DNA from: Dehalococcoidia bacterium
GTDB taxonomy: Bacteria; Chloroflexota; Dehalococcoidia; Dehalococcoidales; JAUYDJ01
Direction: 5' to 3'
Length of the DNA: 43,628 nucleotides
Assembly: GCA_020353235.1 (NCBI GenBank)
Contig: CP070693.1
Span: 924,644-968,271 of the forward strand
Position 1 is the stretch's first letter. Each line of letters opens with the position of its first letter. Under the pieces are notes generated by a model. The model made no database searches. It was not told the DNA's origin and worked only from the letters and a program-made list of their open reading frames with translations. Positions 18,064 to 26,586 of this stretch are shown one piece after another. Both the position numbers and the translations under genes were made by a program.

Positions 18064-19071
18064 TTACAGGATGCGATTTAGGCGGGGGTTGGGGGTAATG
18101 CCGGGAATTCGGCCCCGTTTAGCCATGGGCTTACCGTCTATTTGGTGCAGGTCGGCGGTGAAGTCAATCGGCCGGGCGCCGCTGATATAGCGACCGGCAC
18201 CGAAGCCATCAACCGGCGCCTTGTTCTCCAGAAAGTAGGTAATGCGCTCCGGGTCAAGCCCGCCGCTGACAAAAATCTTGACATGCTTGAAGCCGGCCAG
18301 GTCCAGCCTGGCCCTGACTTCCTTGACCAAGTCAGCGGTAACCCGTCCCCGTTCGGCAGGGGTATCCAGTCTCACGCTGTTCAGCTTCTTGCCCAGTGCC
18401 TCGGCTACCCGCAGGCTCTCCTCAGCCTCGTCCTTGAAGGTATCAACCAGGGAGATGCGGGGCACTTCGGGGGGCATGTATTTATCAAAGGCGACGGTGG
18501 CTTTGACGGTATCACCGAAGGCAATAATCATGGCGTGGGGAATTGTCCCTGACGGCTCAATGCCGGCTAGCTTAGCCCCGGCGACGCTGGAGCAACCGGC
18601 GCAGCCACCCACGATGGCGGCGTAGTCCATCCTACCGGCGACCGAGGGGTGGACTCCCCTCGCCCCGAAGCTGATAATCGGTATTCCCTTGGCGGCGTTG
18701 ACGCATTCGCGGGCGGCGGTCGCCCAGCCGCTGCAGTGGGCCAGAATGCCGTCAATGGCGGTCTCGTACATCCCGTAGCTCTGGTAGGGGGCGGTGATGC
18801 GTAGCACCACTTCTTTCGCCGATATGGTGTCGCCCTCGGCCAGCGCCCATACCTCACGGTTGTCTTTCGGTAAGATCCGCTCCAGCAGTGCCTTGACCTC
18901 CTCCATACCGCACAGTACCCCCGCCTGCTGGGGGAAGACCTGCATGGTGGCTACCGGGTTAATCCCTTCTTTCTTAAGTATTTCCACGGTGCGGGCAAAG
19001 TAGATATCGGTGGTTTCCCCGGAAATAATATCTTTATCGGGTTCAAATTTGGGTAACTTCACTGGGCACAC
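18064..19071 (-). CDS. pncB: Nicotinate phosphoribosyltransferase
   Basis: The enzyme joins nicotinate and PRPP to make nicotinate mononucleotide in NAD salvage. The protein is 335 residues, matching the short NAPRTase subfamily common in archaea and some bacteria rather than the ~400-residue E. coli type. Seen motifs are EILKKEGINPVATMQVF, ISFGARGVHPSVAGRMDYAAIVGG, and the phosphate-binding end IFVSGGLDPERITYFLENKAPVDGFGAG. The start is GTG at 19071, although GTG at 19062 is also possible. It follows pncA by 3 bases and is the last gene of the purF-led run. Confidence 0.92.
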   Translation of the reverse strand: MCPVKLPKFEPDKDIISGETTDIYFARTVEILKKEGINPVATMQVFPQQAGVLCGMEEVKALLERILPKDNREVWALAEGDTISAKEVVLRITAPYQSYGMYETAIDGILAHCSGWATAARECVNAAKGIPIISFGARGVHPSVAGRMDYAAIVGGCAGCSSVAGAKLAGIEPSGTIPHAMIIAFGDTVKATVAFDKYMPPEVPRISLVDTFKDEAEESLRVAEALGKKLNSVRLDTPAERGRVTADLVKEVRARLDLAGFKHVKIFVSGGLDPERITYFLENKAPVDGFGAGRYISGARPIDFTADLHQIDGKPMAKRGRIPGITPNPRLNRIL

Positions 19072-19074
19072 CCC

Positions 19075-19593
19075 CTATCTGGTCAGTTTGGCGCCGAGCA
19101 CCTTCTCCATATGCTCCAGGGCAAATTCGTGCATCGCCTCGTCCGGTGAGGCGACGCAGTCGAGGGGCACCTCCACTTCGTAGTCACGGTTGCGGGCATC
19201 GGCGACGGTGTGGAGCACACAGATATTGGTCAGCACGCCGCAGACAATCAGCTTCTCCGGCTTGAGATCTTTCAGCTTGGCCTCCAGGTCGGTATCAAAG
19301 AAACCGCTGTAACGCCTTTTGGTGATTATCTCCCCGCTGAACTTGGCCAGTTCCGGGATCACTTCGGTCTCCGCAGTGCCGGCAATGCAGTGCGGGGGGA
19401 ACATCTTGAATTCAGCGTCATCGGGGTCGTGACGGTCGCAGATGAAGAAAATTTTTGCGTTCCGGGCGAGTTCCTCCTCCAGAAGGCGTTGAATATTGGG
19501 GATGATGCGGCGGGCTTTAGCGCCGATATACAGGGGATAGCCCTCCTCAAGAAAGCCCCTCAGCATGTCTACCACCAGAACGGCATTAGCCAT
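19075..19593 (-). CDS. pncA: Nicotinamidase / isochorismatase-fold cysteine hydrolase
   Basis: The protein is 172 residues from the ATG at 19593. It has the cysteine-hydrolase triad Asp, Lys and Cys: VVDML near residue 9, ITKRRYSGF near 92 and GVLTNICVLHT with Cys near 125. It also has the nicotinamidase metal site, Asp and His in CDRHDPDD plus the His in MFPPHC. This set, with pncB directly downstream, supports nicotinamide deamidation to nicotinate. GGAGGT (19599-19604) favours the ATG over the GTG one codon earlier. The start overlaps the end of the GalT/HIT-like gene by 8 bases. Confidence 0.9.
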   Translation of the reverse strand: MANAVLVVDMLRGFLEEGYPLYIGAKARRIIPNIQRLLEEELARNAKIFFICDRHDPDDAEFKMFPPHCIAGTAETEVIPELAKFSGEIITKRRYSGFFDTDLEAKLKDLKPEKLIVCGVLTNICVLHTVADARNRDYEVEVPLDCVASPDEAMHEFALEHMEKVLGAKLTR

Positions 19594-20689
19594 CACCCAC
19601 CTCCCTGGCTAAATACTGCCTCAGTTTGGCGGCTAAATCAAGGGGGTCGCTGGCGATGATGCTCTGCGCATAGATTTCCATACCGCCCACATCGGAAGCC
19701 CGGCTACTAGGGTCGCCCCGGTCAAGAAGCCGGACCAGTACCGGGAAGCCTGCCCAGCTCTCCTCGGTTTGAGCTAGGGGTGGGGTTATCAGGCTGAGAT
19801 TAAAACTGGTCACCCCCAGCCGGTCCCGGCAGAAAGTTAATACTTCATAGATTCTTTCCTTGAGGGAAAGATTTAGTGCCGCTGACATTAAAATAACCTC
19901 GTTGTTCTTGAAGGGGGTCAGGTGAGTAAGTATTTTAACCCCTTTCTTCTCCAGAGCACAATCTACAAGCTGGTGAACCCGGAACTGGTCGGCGAAGTAG
20001 TTGGTGCCGTAATTCTGCTGGTAGTTCAGGGCGGCCTGGCGCAGCCCTTCAATGCGGGCATAGTGCCGGTGGGTGGTCAGCATCACCTGGGCATGCCCGT
20101 GATGAATTGAGGCTCCCGCCCGCCACAGGCAGTTCCAGATAAATAGAAAATACCTGGCTTCGGGGTTGAATTTATGGGCTCGCTGCGCCCACTCCCAGCC
20201 GGTGTCAATGTAGTCAATAAGCTGTTCCCGGGAGAAATCAAGGGGGTTGAACTCATTGAAGATAACCACCCCGTGCAGCCCGTCATACTTGGCCACGTTG
20301 CTGGCGGTGATGCAGTGCCGGCCGCTCACCCGTCCGAAGATGTCTTGCGGGGTGTCTTTTTCGGGGTGGGCAAAGATATCTTGGCGGCGGGCATTTTCCA
20401 GTTGGCTCTCGATGCTCTCGGTTTCTCTGGCCAGAATCGGGCGTGAGGCACGCTGCCGGTTAAACAGGGCGCCCTCGCTGGTTATCCGGTTGGTTACCCG
20501 GACAATGGTCTGTTTTTTGACCGCGCCTACTGAGCCGAACTGCTGTCTCACCCAGGGTGCCATGCTCGGTGGGGGGTTTAGCTCGCCGACGGTGGTGGTC
20601 ACCTCATATATTCGCTGGAACAGAGCCTTATCCTGGGGCGGTAATGAAGCGACTATTTCCTCCAGGCGGTCAATATTTAAATTGGTCAT
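19586..20689 (-). CDS. GalT/HIT-superfamily nucleotidyltransferase-like protein
   Basis: The 367-residue protein carries ASIHHGHAQVM (about residues 193-203). Its HGHAQ order matches the H-x-H-x-Q active site of GalT-type nucleotidylyltransferases in the HIT superfamily. GVVIFNEFNPLDF and WRAGASIHHGH fit that fold. No galactose-pathway genes are nearby. Instead it overlaps pncA and precedes pncB, so a role in nucleotide or NAD metabolism is possible. That is inference from context. Other options are an ADP-sugar or AMP-transferring enzyme of unknown substrate. It starts 7 bases after purH. Confidence 0.72.
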   Translation of the reverse strand: MTNLNIDRLEEIVASLPPQDKALFQRIYEVTTTVGELNPPPSMAPWVRQQFGSVGAVKKQTIVRVTNRITSEGALFNRQRASRPILARETESIESQLENARRQDIFAHPEKDTPQDIFGRVSGRHCITASNVAKYDGLHGVVIFNEFNPLDFSREQLIDYIDTGWEWAQRAHKFNPEARYFLFIWNCLWRAGASIHHGHAQVMLTTHRHYARIEGLRQAALNYQQNYGTNYFADQFRVHQLVDCALEKKGVKILTHLTPFKNNEVILMSAALNLSLKERIYEVLTFCRDRLGVTSFNLSLITPPLAQTEESWAGFPVLVRLLDRGDPSSRASDVGGMEIYAQSIIASDPLDLAAKLRQYLAREVGDG

Positions 20690-20696
20690 CTTATGC

Positions 20697-22241
20697 TTAG
20701 TGTCTGAAGTGCCTCTCCCCGGTGAAGGCCATGGCTAGGTTATGCTTGTCCGCTGCCTTGATTGACTCCTCGTCGCGGATGGAACCGCCGGGCTGGATAA
20801 TGGCGGTTACCCCACAGGCGGCGGCCAGTTCCACCACATCGGAGAAGGGGAACATGGCATCCGAAGCCAGCACGCTGCCCTTGGTCTTGTCCCCGGCCTT
20901 TTCTCGGGCGATTTGGGCACTGATGATGCGGCTGGGCTGTCCGGCGCCCATACCCGCGATGGTTTTATCTTTAGCCAGAACAATGGCATTGGACTTGATA
21001 TGTTTCACCGCCCGCCAGGCAAAGAGCAGGTCGGCGATTTCAGCCTTAGTTGGCTCACGCTTGGTTACGGTTCTAAGGTTGACTTTTTCTTCGGGTACCG
21101 AGTCCGAGCCCTGAATCAGCAGTCCGCCTTTTACCCGGCGGTAGTCAAAGTAGCCCGGCTCCGCCTGGCCGTAGCTGGGGGGCAATTCGGCACGGAGAAT
21201 GCGCAGGTCCTTCTTCTTTTTCAGTGTTTCCAGTGCCTCAGCCTCGTAGTCGGGGGCAATCACTATCTCGTAGAAGACCGACCTCATCTCCTCAGCCATC
21301 GCCCGGGTGACGGTTCTATTTGAGGCGACAATGCCTCCGAAGGCGGCTACCGGGTCGCCGCTGAGCGCCCGGCGGTAGGCTTCGGCGATGTCGGGGTGAC
21401 TGGCCAGACCACAGGCGTTGGTGTGCTTGATAATAGCCACGCTGGGGTCGGCAAAATCGGTGACTACCCCCCAGGCAGCGTCCCCGTCCAGAATATTATT
21501 GAAAGAGAGCTCCTTGCCCCAGAGTTGGTCCGCCCAGGTGATGCCGGTCGGCTTCTTCTCACCGACGGTAAGCTCGGCATAGAAGGCGGCCGGCTGGTGT
21601 GGGTTTTCCCCGTAGCGAAGGCTGTAGCGCTGCTTCAGGGCGATGGTCATCTCATCGGGGAAACCGGCTTCACCCTGCCTTAAATATTGGGCAATAGCAG
21701 TGTCATATAGTGCCACGTGCTGGAAGGCTTTCTGCGCCAGGCGTTTAAGCTCCTCAGGCGGCAGGTCGCCCTGCTTTAGTTTGTCTATAATCAGCGGGTA
21801 GTCCGCCGGGTCAACCACCACGATGACGTCGGGGAAGTTCTTGGCGGCGGCGCGAATCATGGTCGGGCCACCGATGTCAATGTTCTCCAGGGCTTCATCC
21901 AGGCTGACCCCTTCTTTGGCTACCGTCTGGACGAAGGGGTAGAGGTTTACCGCCACCAGGTCAATAAGCTCAATTTTATTTTTGGCCAGTTCCTCAAGGT
22001 GGGCACTCAGATTGCGCTTGGCGAGCAGGCCACCGTGAACTGCCGGGTGGAGTGTCTTCACCCGCCCGTTAAGTATTTCGGGAAAGCCAGTAATCTCAGA
22101 TACGCTCTTTACCGGTACTTTAGCCTCGGCGAGAGCCTTCTTGGTGCCGCCGGTGGAGAAGATTTCATAACCCAGACGGCTTAATTTCTGGGCAAAATCG
22201 CTTACCCCGGTCTTGTCAGAGACACTGATAATGGCGCGCAT
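20697..22241 (-). CDS. purH: Bifunctional AICAR transformylase / IMP cyclohydrolase
   Basis: PurH carries out the last two steps of IMP synthesis. The N-terminal MGS-like cyclohydrolase domain begins RAIISVSDKTGVSDFAQKLSRLGYEIFSTGGT. The transformylase domain follows, with LRYGENPHQPAAFY, IKHTNACGLA, VKHIKSNAIVLAKD, and the C-terminal SDAMFPFSDVVELAAACGVTAIIQPGGSIRDEESI. About 514 residues is the normal length. ATG 22241 is chosen because GAAAGGAG (22247-22254) is well placed for it; a GTG two codons earlier overlaps that site. It follows purM by 14 bases. Confidence 0.96.
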   Translation of the reverse strand: MRAIISVSDKTGVSDFAQKLSRLGYEIFSTGGTKKALAEAKVPVKSVSEITGFPEILNGRVKTLHPAVHGGLLAKRNLSAHLEELAKNKIELIDLVAVNLYPFVQTVAKEGVSLDEALENIDIGGPTMIRAAAKNFPDVIVVVDPADYPLIIDKLKQGDLPPEELKRLAQKAFQHVALYDTAIAQYLRQGEAGFPDEMTIALKQRYSLRYGENPHQPAAFYAELTVGEKKPTGITWADQLWGKELSFNNILDGDAAWGVVTDFADPSVAIIKHTNACGLASHPDIAEAYRRALSGDPVAAFGGIVASNRTVTRAMAEEMRSVFYEIVIAPDYEAEALETLKKKKDLRILRAELPPSYGQAEPGYFDYRRVKGGLLIQGSDSVPEEKVNLRTVTKREPTKAEIADLLFAWRAVKHIKSNAIVLAKDKTIAGMGAGQPSRIISAQIAREKAGDKTKGSVLASDAMFPFSDVVELAAACGVTAIIQPGGSIRDEESIKAADKHNLAMAFTGERHFRH

Positions 22242-22255
22242 TGACACTCCTTTCT

Positions 22256-23266
22256 TTATTTTAACTGGGCAATAACTACGTTATCTTTCCCCACCGCCTT
22301 GACCACCTCACCGATGACTCTGGCTTCAGGCAGCTTTTGGGTGAGCTGGCGGGCATTCTGGGGTGAGGCTATAACCACCATGCCAATGCCCATATTAAAT
22401 ACCCGGTACATCTCGTCCCGGTCAACGTTGCCCCGCTGCTGGATGAGCGAGAAGATGGGCGGCACCGGCCATGATTTAGCGTTAAATCGGGCGGCTAGGC
22501 CCGGCGGCAGAACGCGGGGCACGTTGCCGATAAGCCCACCGCCGGTGATATGGGCCAGGCCTTTAATCAGGGGCAATAGCGGCTTTAGCTGGTGGTAGTA
22601 GCTGCGGTGGGGCTCAAGTAGCTCCTCACCCAGCGGACGACCCAGTTCGGGGAAGTTCTTTTTAAATTCCTCAGCCTTGAAGAGCCGGCGCACCAGCGAG
22701 TAGCCGTTGGTATGCAGCCCGCTGGAGGCTAAGCCGATGATGCTATCGCCAGCGGCGATTGACTGGCCGGTAATAATCTTCTCTTTCTCCACCACCCCGA
22801 TGACAAAGCCGACCAGGTCATAGTCCTCGCCGGCGTAAAGCCCGGGCATCTCGGCGGTTTCCCCGCCGATAAGGGCGCAGCCCACCTCGCGGCAGGCCTG
22901 GGCCAGCCCCTCGGCGATGGCGCCGACCTGCTCGGGGAGCAGCTTGCCCATGGCGATGTAGTCCAGAAAGAAGAGGGGCTCTGCCCCGCAGGTGAGGATG
23001 TCGTTAACACAGTGGTTGACGATGTCAATGCCGACGGTATTGTGCCTGCCCAGAGCCGAGGCAATCTTGAGCTTGGTGCCGACACCGTCAACGCTGGACA
23101 CCAGCACCGGGTGCTGGTACCCCTTGAACTCAAAGAGACCACCGAAGAAGCCGACACCACTCAGTACCTCGGGGCGGGAGGTAGAGCGGGCATGCTTGGC
23201 AATTAGCTCCTTGGCTTTAGCGGCCATATCAAGGCTGACACCGGCTTTAGCATAGCTTTCCTTAAT
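22256..23266 (-). CDS. purM: Phosphoribosylformylglycinamidine cyclo-ligase (likely AUU start)
   Basis: PurM closes the imidazole ring, converting FGAM to AIR. GVGFFGGLFEF, SSVDGVGTKLKIA, LIGGETAEMPGLY and HITGGGLIGNVPRVLP are clear. The first in-frame ATG (23227) would remove the conserved family start ESYAKAGVSLD. That segment is encoded upstream, and the only initiation-like codon before it is ATT at 23266-23264, 8 bases after AGGAGG. This ATT overlaps the TAA of the preceding gene (ATTAA), like an ATGA coupling site. I therefore place the start at ATT 23266, giving 336 residues, near the usual ~345. The alternative is a 323-residue product from 23227. Confidence 0.93.
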   Translation of the reverse strand: MKESYAKAGVSLDMAAKAKELIAKHARSTSRPEVLSGVGFFGGLFEFKGYQHPVLVSSVDGVGTKLKIASALGRHNTVGIDIVNHCVNDILTCGAEPLFFLDYIAMGKLLPEQVGAIAEGLAQACREVGCALIGGETAEMPGLYAGEDYDLVGFVIGVVEKEKIITGQSIAAGDSIIGLASSGLHTNGYSLVRRLFKAEEFKKNFPELGRPLGEELLEPHRSYYHQLKPLLPLIKGLAHITGGGLIGNVPRVLPPGLAARFNAKSWPVPPIFSLIQQRGNVDRDEMYRVFNMGIGMVVIASPQNARQLTQKLPEARVIGEVVKAVGKDNVVIAQLK

Positions 23267-24389
23267 CTGCTTTGCCTCCTTTAGTAGCTTTGGTTGGTTT
23301 CTGGGCCGGCATTTCGGCTACGGTTATATGCTGGCGCACATACTTGTAGATTTCGACCACAACAGCGGTAAACGGCACCGCCAGTATTAATCCCCAGAAG
23401 CCGGCAAACTTGGCGCCCAGAACTAGCAGGACAATGACAATCGCCGGGTGTATCCGCATATACCCCCCCTGCACCCGGGGGACGAGCAGCGTATTTTCCA
23501 GAAGTTGCACCGCCAGGAAGAGAACGGCTACCCAGATTGCCTTTTCCGGGACTATGGCCAGGGTTACTATCACCGCGGTGATACCGCCAATCCAGGGCCC
23601 CAGTATCGGGATAAGCTCGGTGACACCGGCAAAGGCGGCCAGCACCGGAGCCAGCTCTATCTCCAAAATTAGCAAGCCGATGAAAACGAGGTAAGCCACC
23701 ACAAAGCCGAGTACCAGCTGGGCGCGAATATATCGTCCCAGCACCCCTTCAATAATTGAGCTGATATTTCGGACGTGTTCCGCTACCGGTGGTGAAAAAG
23801 CGGTAAAAAAGCCTTCCTTTAGCTTTTCCGAGTCCTTCAGGAGGTAGAAGAGAAAGACGGGCAAGGCAGCGAAACCGAAAATTAAGCCAAAAGTGGCCGG
23901 TATGAAGGAGACACCGGTCAGGAAGATACCCCTGACGGCGGCACCGGCGGCGGTGCCCACCTCCAGCATGAAGTCGTAGACCTGCTGTTGTGCCTCTACG
24001 GGAAATTGCTGCTGGAAGAGCTTAGCAAACTGCTCCAGTTCCCACAGACCCCGGGCGATGAACTGGGGGGCATAGTTTACCAGCACATAAAAGGCATTAG
24101 CGACGGCACTGATGAGAAAGTAGGAGAGGACGCCGAATATGGCCAGCATGACGATGAAAATAATTATTATCAGGGAGACCCGCTTGGACTGCTGCCACCG
24201 GCCTTTGGCCGGCAGCCTTTGCTCAATCCACGAGATTAGGGGGAGCAAGAGGTAAGCCAGCACCAACCCGGTGGCAAAGGGGACTATGGCACTTCTCAAC
24301 GCATAGAGAAGTGAAAATACGATTATCAGCCCTACTATTAGTAATATCAGGGGTCGATGTCTGCTGAAGGTAGTTCCTGCTGTGGTCAA
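23262..24389 (-). CDS. AI-2E/PerM-family membrane transporter-like protein
   Basis: The 375-residue protein has about eight hydrophobic spans in the family pattern: two near the N-terminus (PLILLIVGLIIVFSLLYAL), a long amphipathic middle (QFIARGLWELEQFAKLFQQQF), then ALPVFLFYLLKDSEKLKEGFFTAF and the conserved ELIPILGPWIGGITAVIV. Relatives export AI-2 or small ions, but substrates are known for few. The start is TTG at 24389 with AGGT upstream. The C-terminus is basic (KPTKATKGGK). It lies between YtxH and purM, and its stop overlaps the purM start. Confidence 0.88.
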   Translation of the reverse strand: MTTAGTTFSRHRPLILLIVGLIIVFSLLYALRSAIVPFATGLVLAYLLLPLISWIEQRLPAKGRWQQSKRVSLIIIIFIVMLAIFGVLSYFLISAVANAFYVLVNYAPQFIARGLWELEQFAKLFQQQFPVEAQQQVYDFMLEVGTAAGAAVRGIFLTGVSFIPATFGLIFGFAALPVFLFYLLKDSEKLKEGFFTAFSPPVAEHVRNISSIIEGVLGRYIRAQLVLGFVVAYLVFIGLLILEIELAPVLAAFAGVTELIPILGPWIGGITAVIVTLAIVPEKAIWVAVLFLAVQLLENTLLVPRVQGGYMRIHPAIVIVLLVLGAKFAGFWGLILAVPFTAVVVEIYKYVRQHITVAEMPAQKPTKATKGGKAD

Positions 24390-24467
24390 GTTTAACCTCG
24401 CTCATCTCAGGCTAACATCGGCTACCCCGGCGCGGGAAAGGCTCTGGCTCAATATAGGCTAATTAAG

Positions 24468-24722
24468 CTATGATTCGGGTGGCGCCGGTTTCTTGGCTTC
24501 CTCCATCTTAGCCTCTGCCTTCTTCTTCACCTCGGCGGCGCTTTCTTTCACCTTTTCGGCAACCTCGGTCGCCTTCTCCTGCATCTCTTCCGCCTTCCCC
24601 TTGAGTAGCTCTCTAGTTTCCTTCCCGGTACGGGGGGCATAGAGAAAGCCGATGGCTAAACCAATGGCTATGCCGACCATGAACCCGAAACCCGAGCCGG
24701 CGCCGGTATCCTTATCACTCAT
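24468..24722 (-). CDS. YtxH-domain small membrane protein
   Basis: The 84-residue protein has one N-terminal glycine-rich span (FGFMVGIAIGLAIGFLYAPRTGKETRELL), the YtxH signature, followed by a long charged coiled-coil tail rich in Lys, Glu and Ala. YtxH proteins are linked to the cell envelope and stress; biochemistry is unclear. The start overlaps the end of the DUF948 gene by 8 bases, the usual pairing for these two families. Confidence 0.85.
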   Translation of the reverse strand: MSDKDTGAGSGFGFMVGIAIGLAIGFLYAPRTGKETRELLKGKAEEMQEKATEVAEKVKESAAEVKKKAEAKMEEAKKPAPPES

Positions 24723-25002
24723 CTTTGCCTCCCTTCTTTTTGCTGAACAGGCTGCTGATAGCGTTAACCCCCTGCCTTACGCCCTGAATAAAGGCCACCA
24801 CCTGGATTAGAGGTTTGGCGACTTCATTGGTCACATAGTTTGAAATCCCGGCGATATTCTGCGAGGTAGTTTTCACTGAGTCCAGTATAACCTTAGCCCG
24901 CCGGTAGAGTAAGAAAGTTAGCATGGCGATGAAGAGGAGCACTATGATTACTAGGACTCCGGCAATAGAGATAACCAGGTCACGGAACCAGTCAATGCTC
25001 AT
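24715..25002 (-). CDS. DUF948-type small membrane protein
   Basis: The 95-residue protein has one N-terminal span (LVISIAGVLVIIVLLFIAMLTFLLY) followed by a helical region (AKVILDSVKTTSQNIAGISNYVTNEVAKPLIQV) as in DUF948 proteins, and a basic end (FSKKKGGKDE). It is paired with YtxH downstream. It has its own likely promoter, so the membrane-protein set may be expressed separately from purF. Confidence 0.8.
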   Translation of the reverse strand: MSIDWFRDLVISIAGVLVIIVLLFIAMLTFLLYRRAKVILDSVKTTSQNIAGISNYVTNEVAKPLIQVVAFIQGVRQGVNAISSLFSKKKGGKDE

Positions 25003-25018
25003 AGACGGTGCCTCCGCT

Positions 25019-25046
25019 TTTATACTTTACTCTATTGTATCACCAA
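25019..25046 (-). promoter_or_regulatory. Possible internal promoter ahead of the DUF948 gene
   Basis: On the minus strand, TTGGTG (25041-25046) and TATAAA (25019-25024) are spaced by 16 bases, in the 85-base gap after purF. A GGAGG ribosome-binding site follows. Confidence 0.5.
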
Positions 25047-25087
25047 TGGCTAGCGTGTAAAGAGGGGCAGGTGGTGTGAGCGTGGGC

Positions 25088-26509
25088 TTACTGCTTGTTC
25101 AGGTAGTAGGGCGGGAGGTCCTGCCGTGACATGGTCTCCAGGGCCAGCTTGTCCATCTCAAGCTGCACCGGCACCGGGTAATCACCGGTGAAGCAGGCCA
25201 TGCAGAAAATATCCTTGGGCAGGGCGACCGCTTTAATCAGACCGGGGATACTGAGGTAACCCAGCGAGTCAGCGCCGATGAAGTCCCTGACCTCGGGCAC
25301 GCTTTTTTGGGCGGCAATGAGCTCCCAGCGGGTAGCCATATCTACCCCGAAGAAGCAGGGGTAGCGGATGGGTGGTGCGCAAATGCGCATATGTATCTCT
25401 TTGGTGCCCGCTTTTTTCAGTAACTCGACCACCTTGGGAGTGGTGGTACCGCGCACAATGCTATCGTCAACCACCACCACCCTTTTGCCATTCAGCATTT
25501 TGGGCAGGGGGTTGAATTTTAGCTTCACGCCGAGGTCTCTGATGCGCTGGTCGGGCTCAATGAAGGTACGCCACATGTAACGGTTCTTGAGCAGCCCTTC
25601 TCTTATCGCTATTTTGGACTTATAAGAGTAACCAAAGCCAGCAGCGGTAGCCGAGTCGGGTACTCCCATCACCAGGTCGGCGTCTACCGGGTGTTCCTCA
25701 GCCAGCCCCTCCCCCATAGCCAGTCGGGCTGAGTAAAGCAGCCGACCATTAATCACGCTGTCGGGACGGGCAAAATAGATAAACTCAAAGATGCAGAGCG
25801 CCCTTCTCTCGGATTCTCCCTGGTAGCTATCAACGCCGTTTTCGGTAATAGCGACTATCTCCCCCGGTTCAACCTCACGCGTAAAGGTGGCGCCGATATG
25901 GTCGAGGGCACAGCTCTCGGAAGCGATAACCCAGCCGCTGTTAATCGTGCCTAGGCACAGCGGGCGCACCCCGAAGGGGTCTCGGATTGCGAACAGGCTG
26001 TCTTTGGTCATCAGGACAAAAGAGTAGGCCCCTTGCAGGCGGTGGGTGGCGTATCTTATCTTGTCCAGCCAGTTTTTGGCTGGGGCAGAGAGAATAAGGT
26101 TAGCGATAACCTCGGTATCGGTGGTGGTGTAGAATTCGTAGCCCTGGTTAGCCAGTTCTTCACGGAGGTGCTTGGCATTGATGACATTGCCATTGTGGGC
26201 GATGGCAATCATGTCTGAGTCCGGACCGACCACCAGGGGTTGGGCATTATATATATGGCTGGAGCCCATGGTGGAATAGCGGTTGTGGCCGATGGCAATA
26301 TCACCCTTGAGATGGCTCAGGGAGTGCTCGTCAAATACGTGGGTGACCATGCCCATATCAGCATAGCATAGGATATCCTTGCCGTCGGTGGTGGCAATAC
26401 CGGCACTCTCCTGACCACGATGCTGAAGAGCGAATAAAGCGAAATAAGTAAGGCGAGCTACATCCTCGCCGGGGGCGTATATACCAAAAACGCCGCAACT
26501 TTCGTGCAA
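25088..26509 (-). CDS. purF: Amidophosphoribosyltransferase
   Basis: PurF commits PRPP to purine synthesis using glutamine. The 473-residue protein has a 4-residue propeptide-like start before the catalytic Cys5 (MHESCGVFGIY), the glutaminase motifs FALQHRGQESAGIA and IGHNRYSTMGSS, the PRPP loop VVVVDDSIVRGTT, and cysteines (APPIRYPCFFG, IFCMACFTG) consistent with the Fe-S-containing Bacillus type. The start is TTG at 26509, with AAAGG upstream and an in-frame stop shortly before it. It leads the long minus-strand run of purine and NAD genes. Confidence 0.96.
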   Translation of the reverse strand: MHESCGVFGIYAPGEDVARLTYFALFALQHRGQESAGIATTDGKDILCYADMGMVTHVFDEHSLSHLKGDIAIGHNRYSTMGSSHIYNAQPLVVGPDSDMIAIAHNGNVINAKHLREELANQGYEFYTTTDTEVIANLILSAPAKNWLDKIRYATHRLQGAYSFVLMTKDSLFAIRDPFGVRPLCLGTINSGWVIASESCALDHIGATFTREVEPGEIVAITENGVDSYQGESERRALCIFEFIYFARPDSVINGRLLYSARLAMGEGLAEEHPVDADLVMGVPDSATAAGFGYSYKSKIAIREGLLKNRYMWRTFIEPDQRIRDLGVKLKFNPLPKMLNGKRVVVVDDSIVRGTTTPKVVELLKKAGTKEIHMRICAPPIRYPCFFGVDMATRWELIAAQKSVPEVRDFIGADSLGYLSIPGLIKAVALPKDIFCMACFTGDYPVPVQLEMDKLALETMSRQDLPPYYLNKQ

Positions 26510-26538
26510 GACTGCCTGCCTTTCAATTTACCGTATTC

Positions 26539-26568
26539 ATTATAGACGATGTCCCGCGGCTCAGTCAA
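26539..26568 (-). promoter_or_regulatory. purF promoter
   Basis: On the minus strand, TTGACT (26563-26568) and a perfect TATAAT (26539-26544) are 18 bases apart, about 30 bases ahead of the purF TTG start. No obvious PurR-type dyad or riboswitch fits in the short leader. Confidence 0.75.
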
Positions 26569-26586
26569 TTTGCCGGAATCAGCTTT

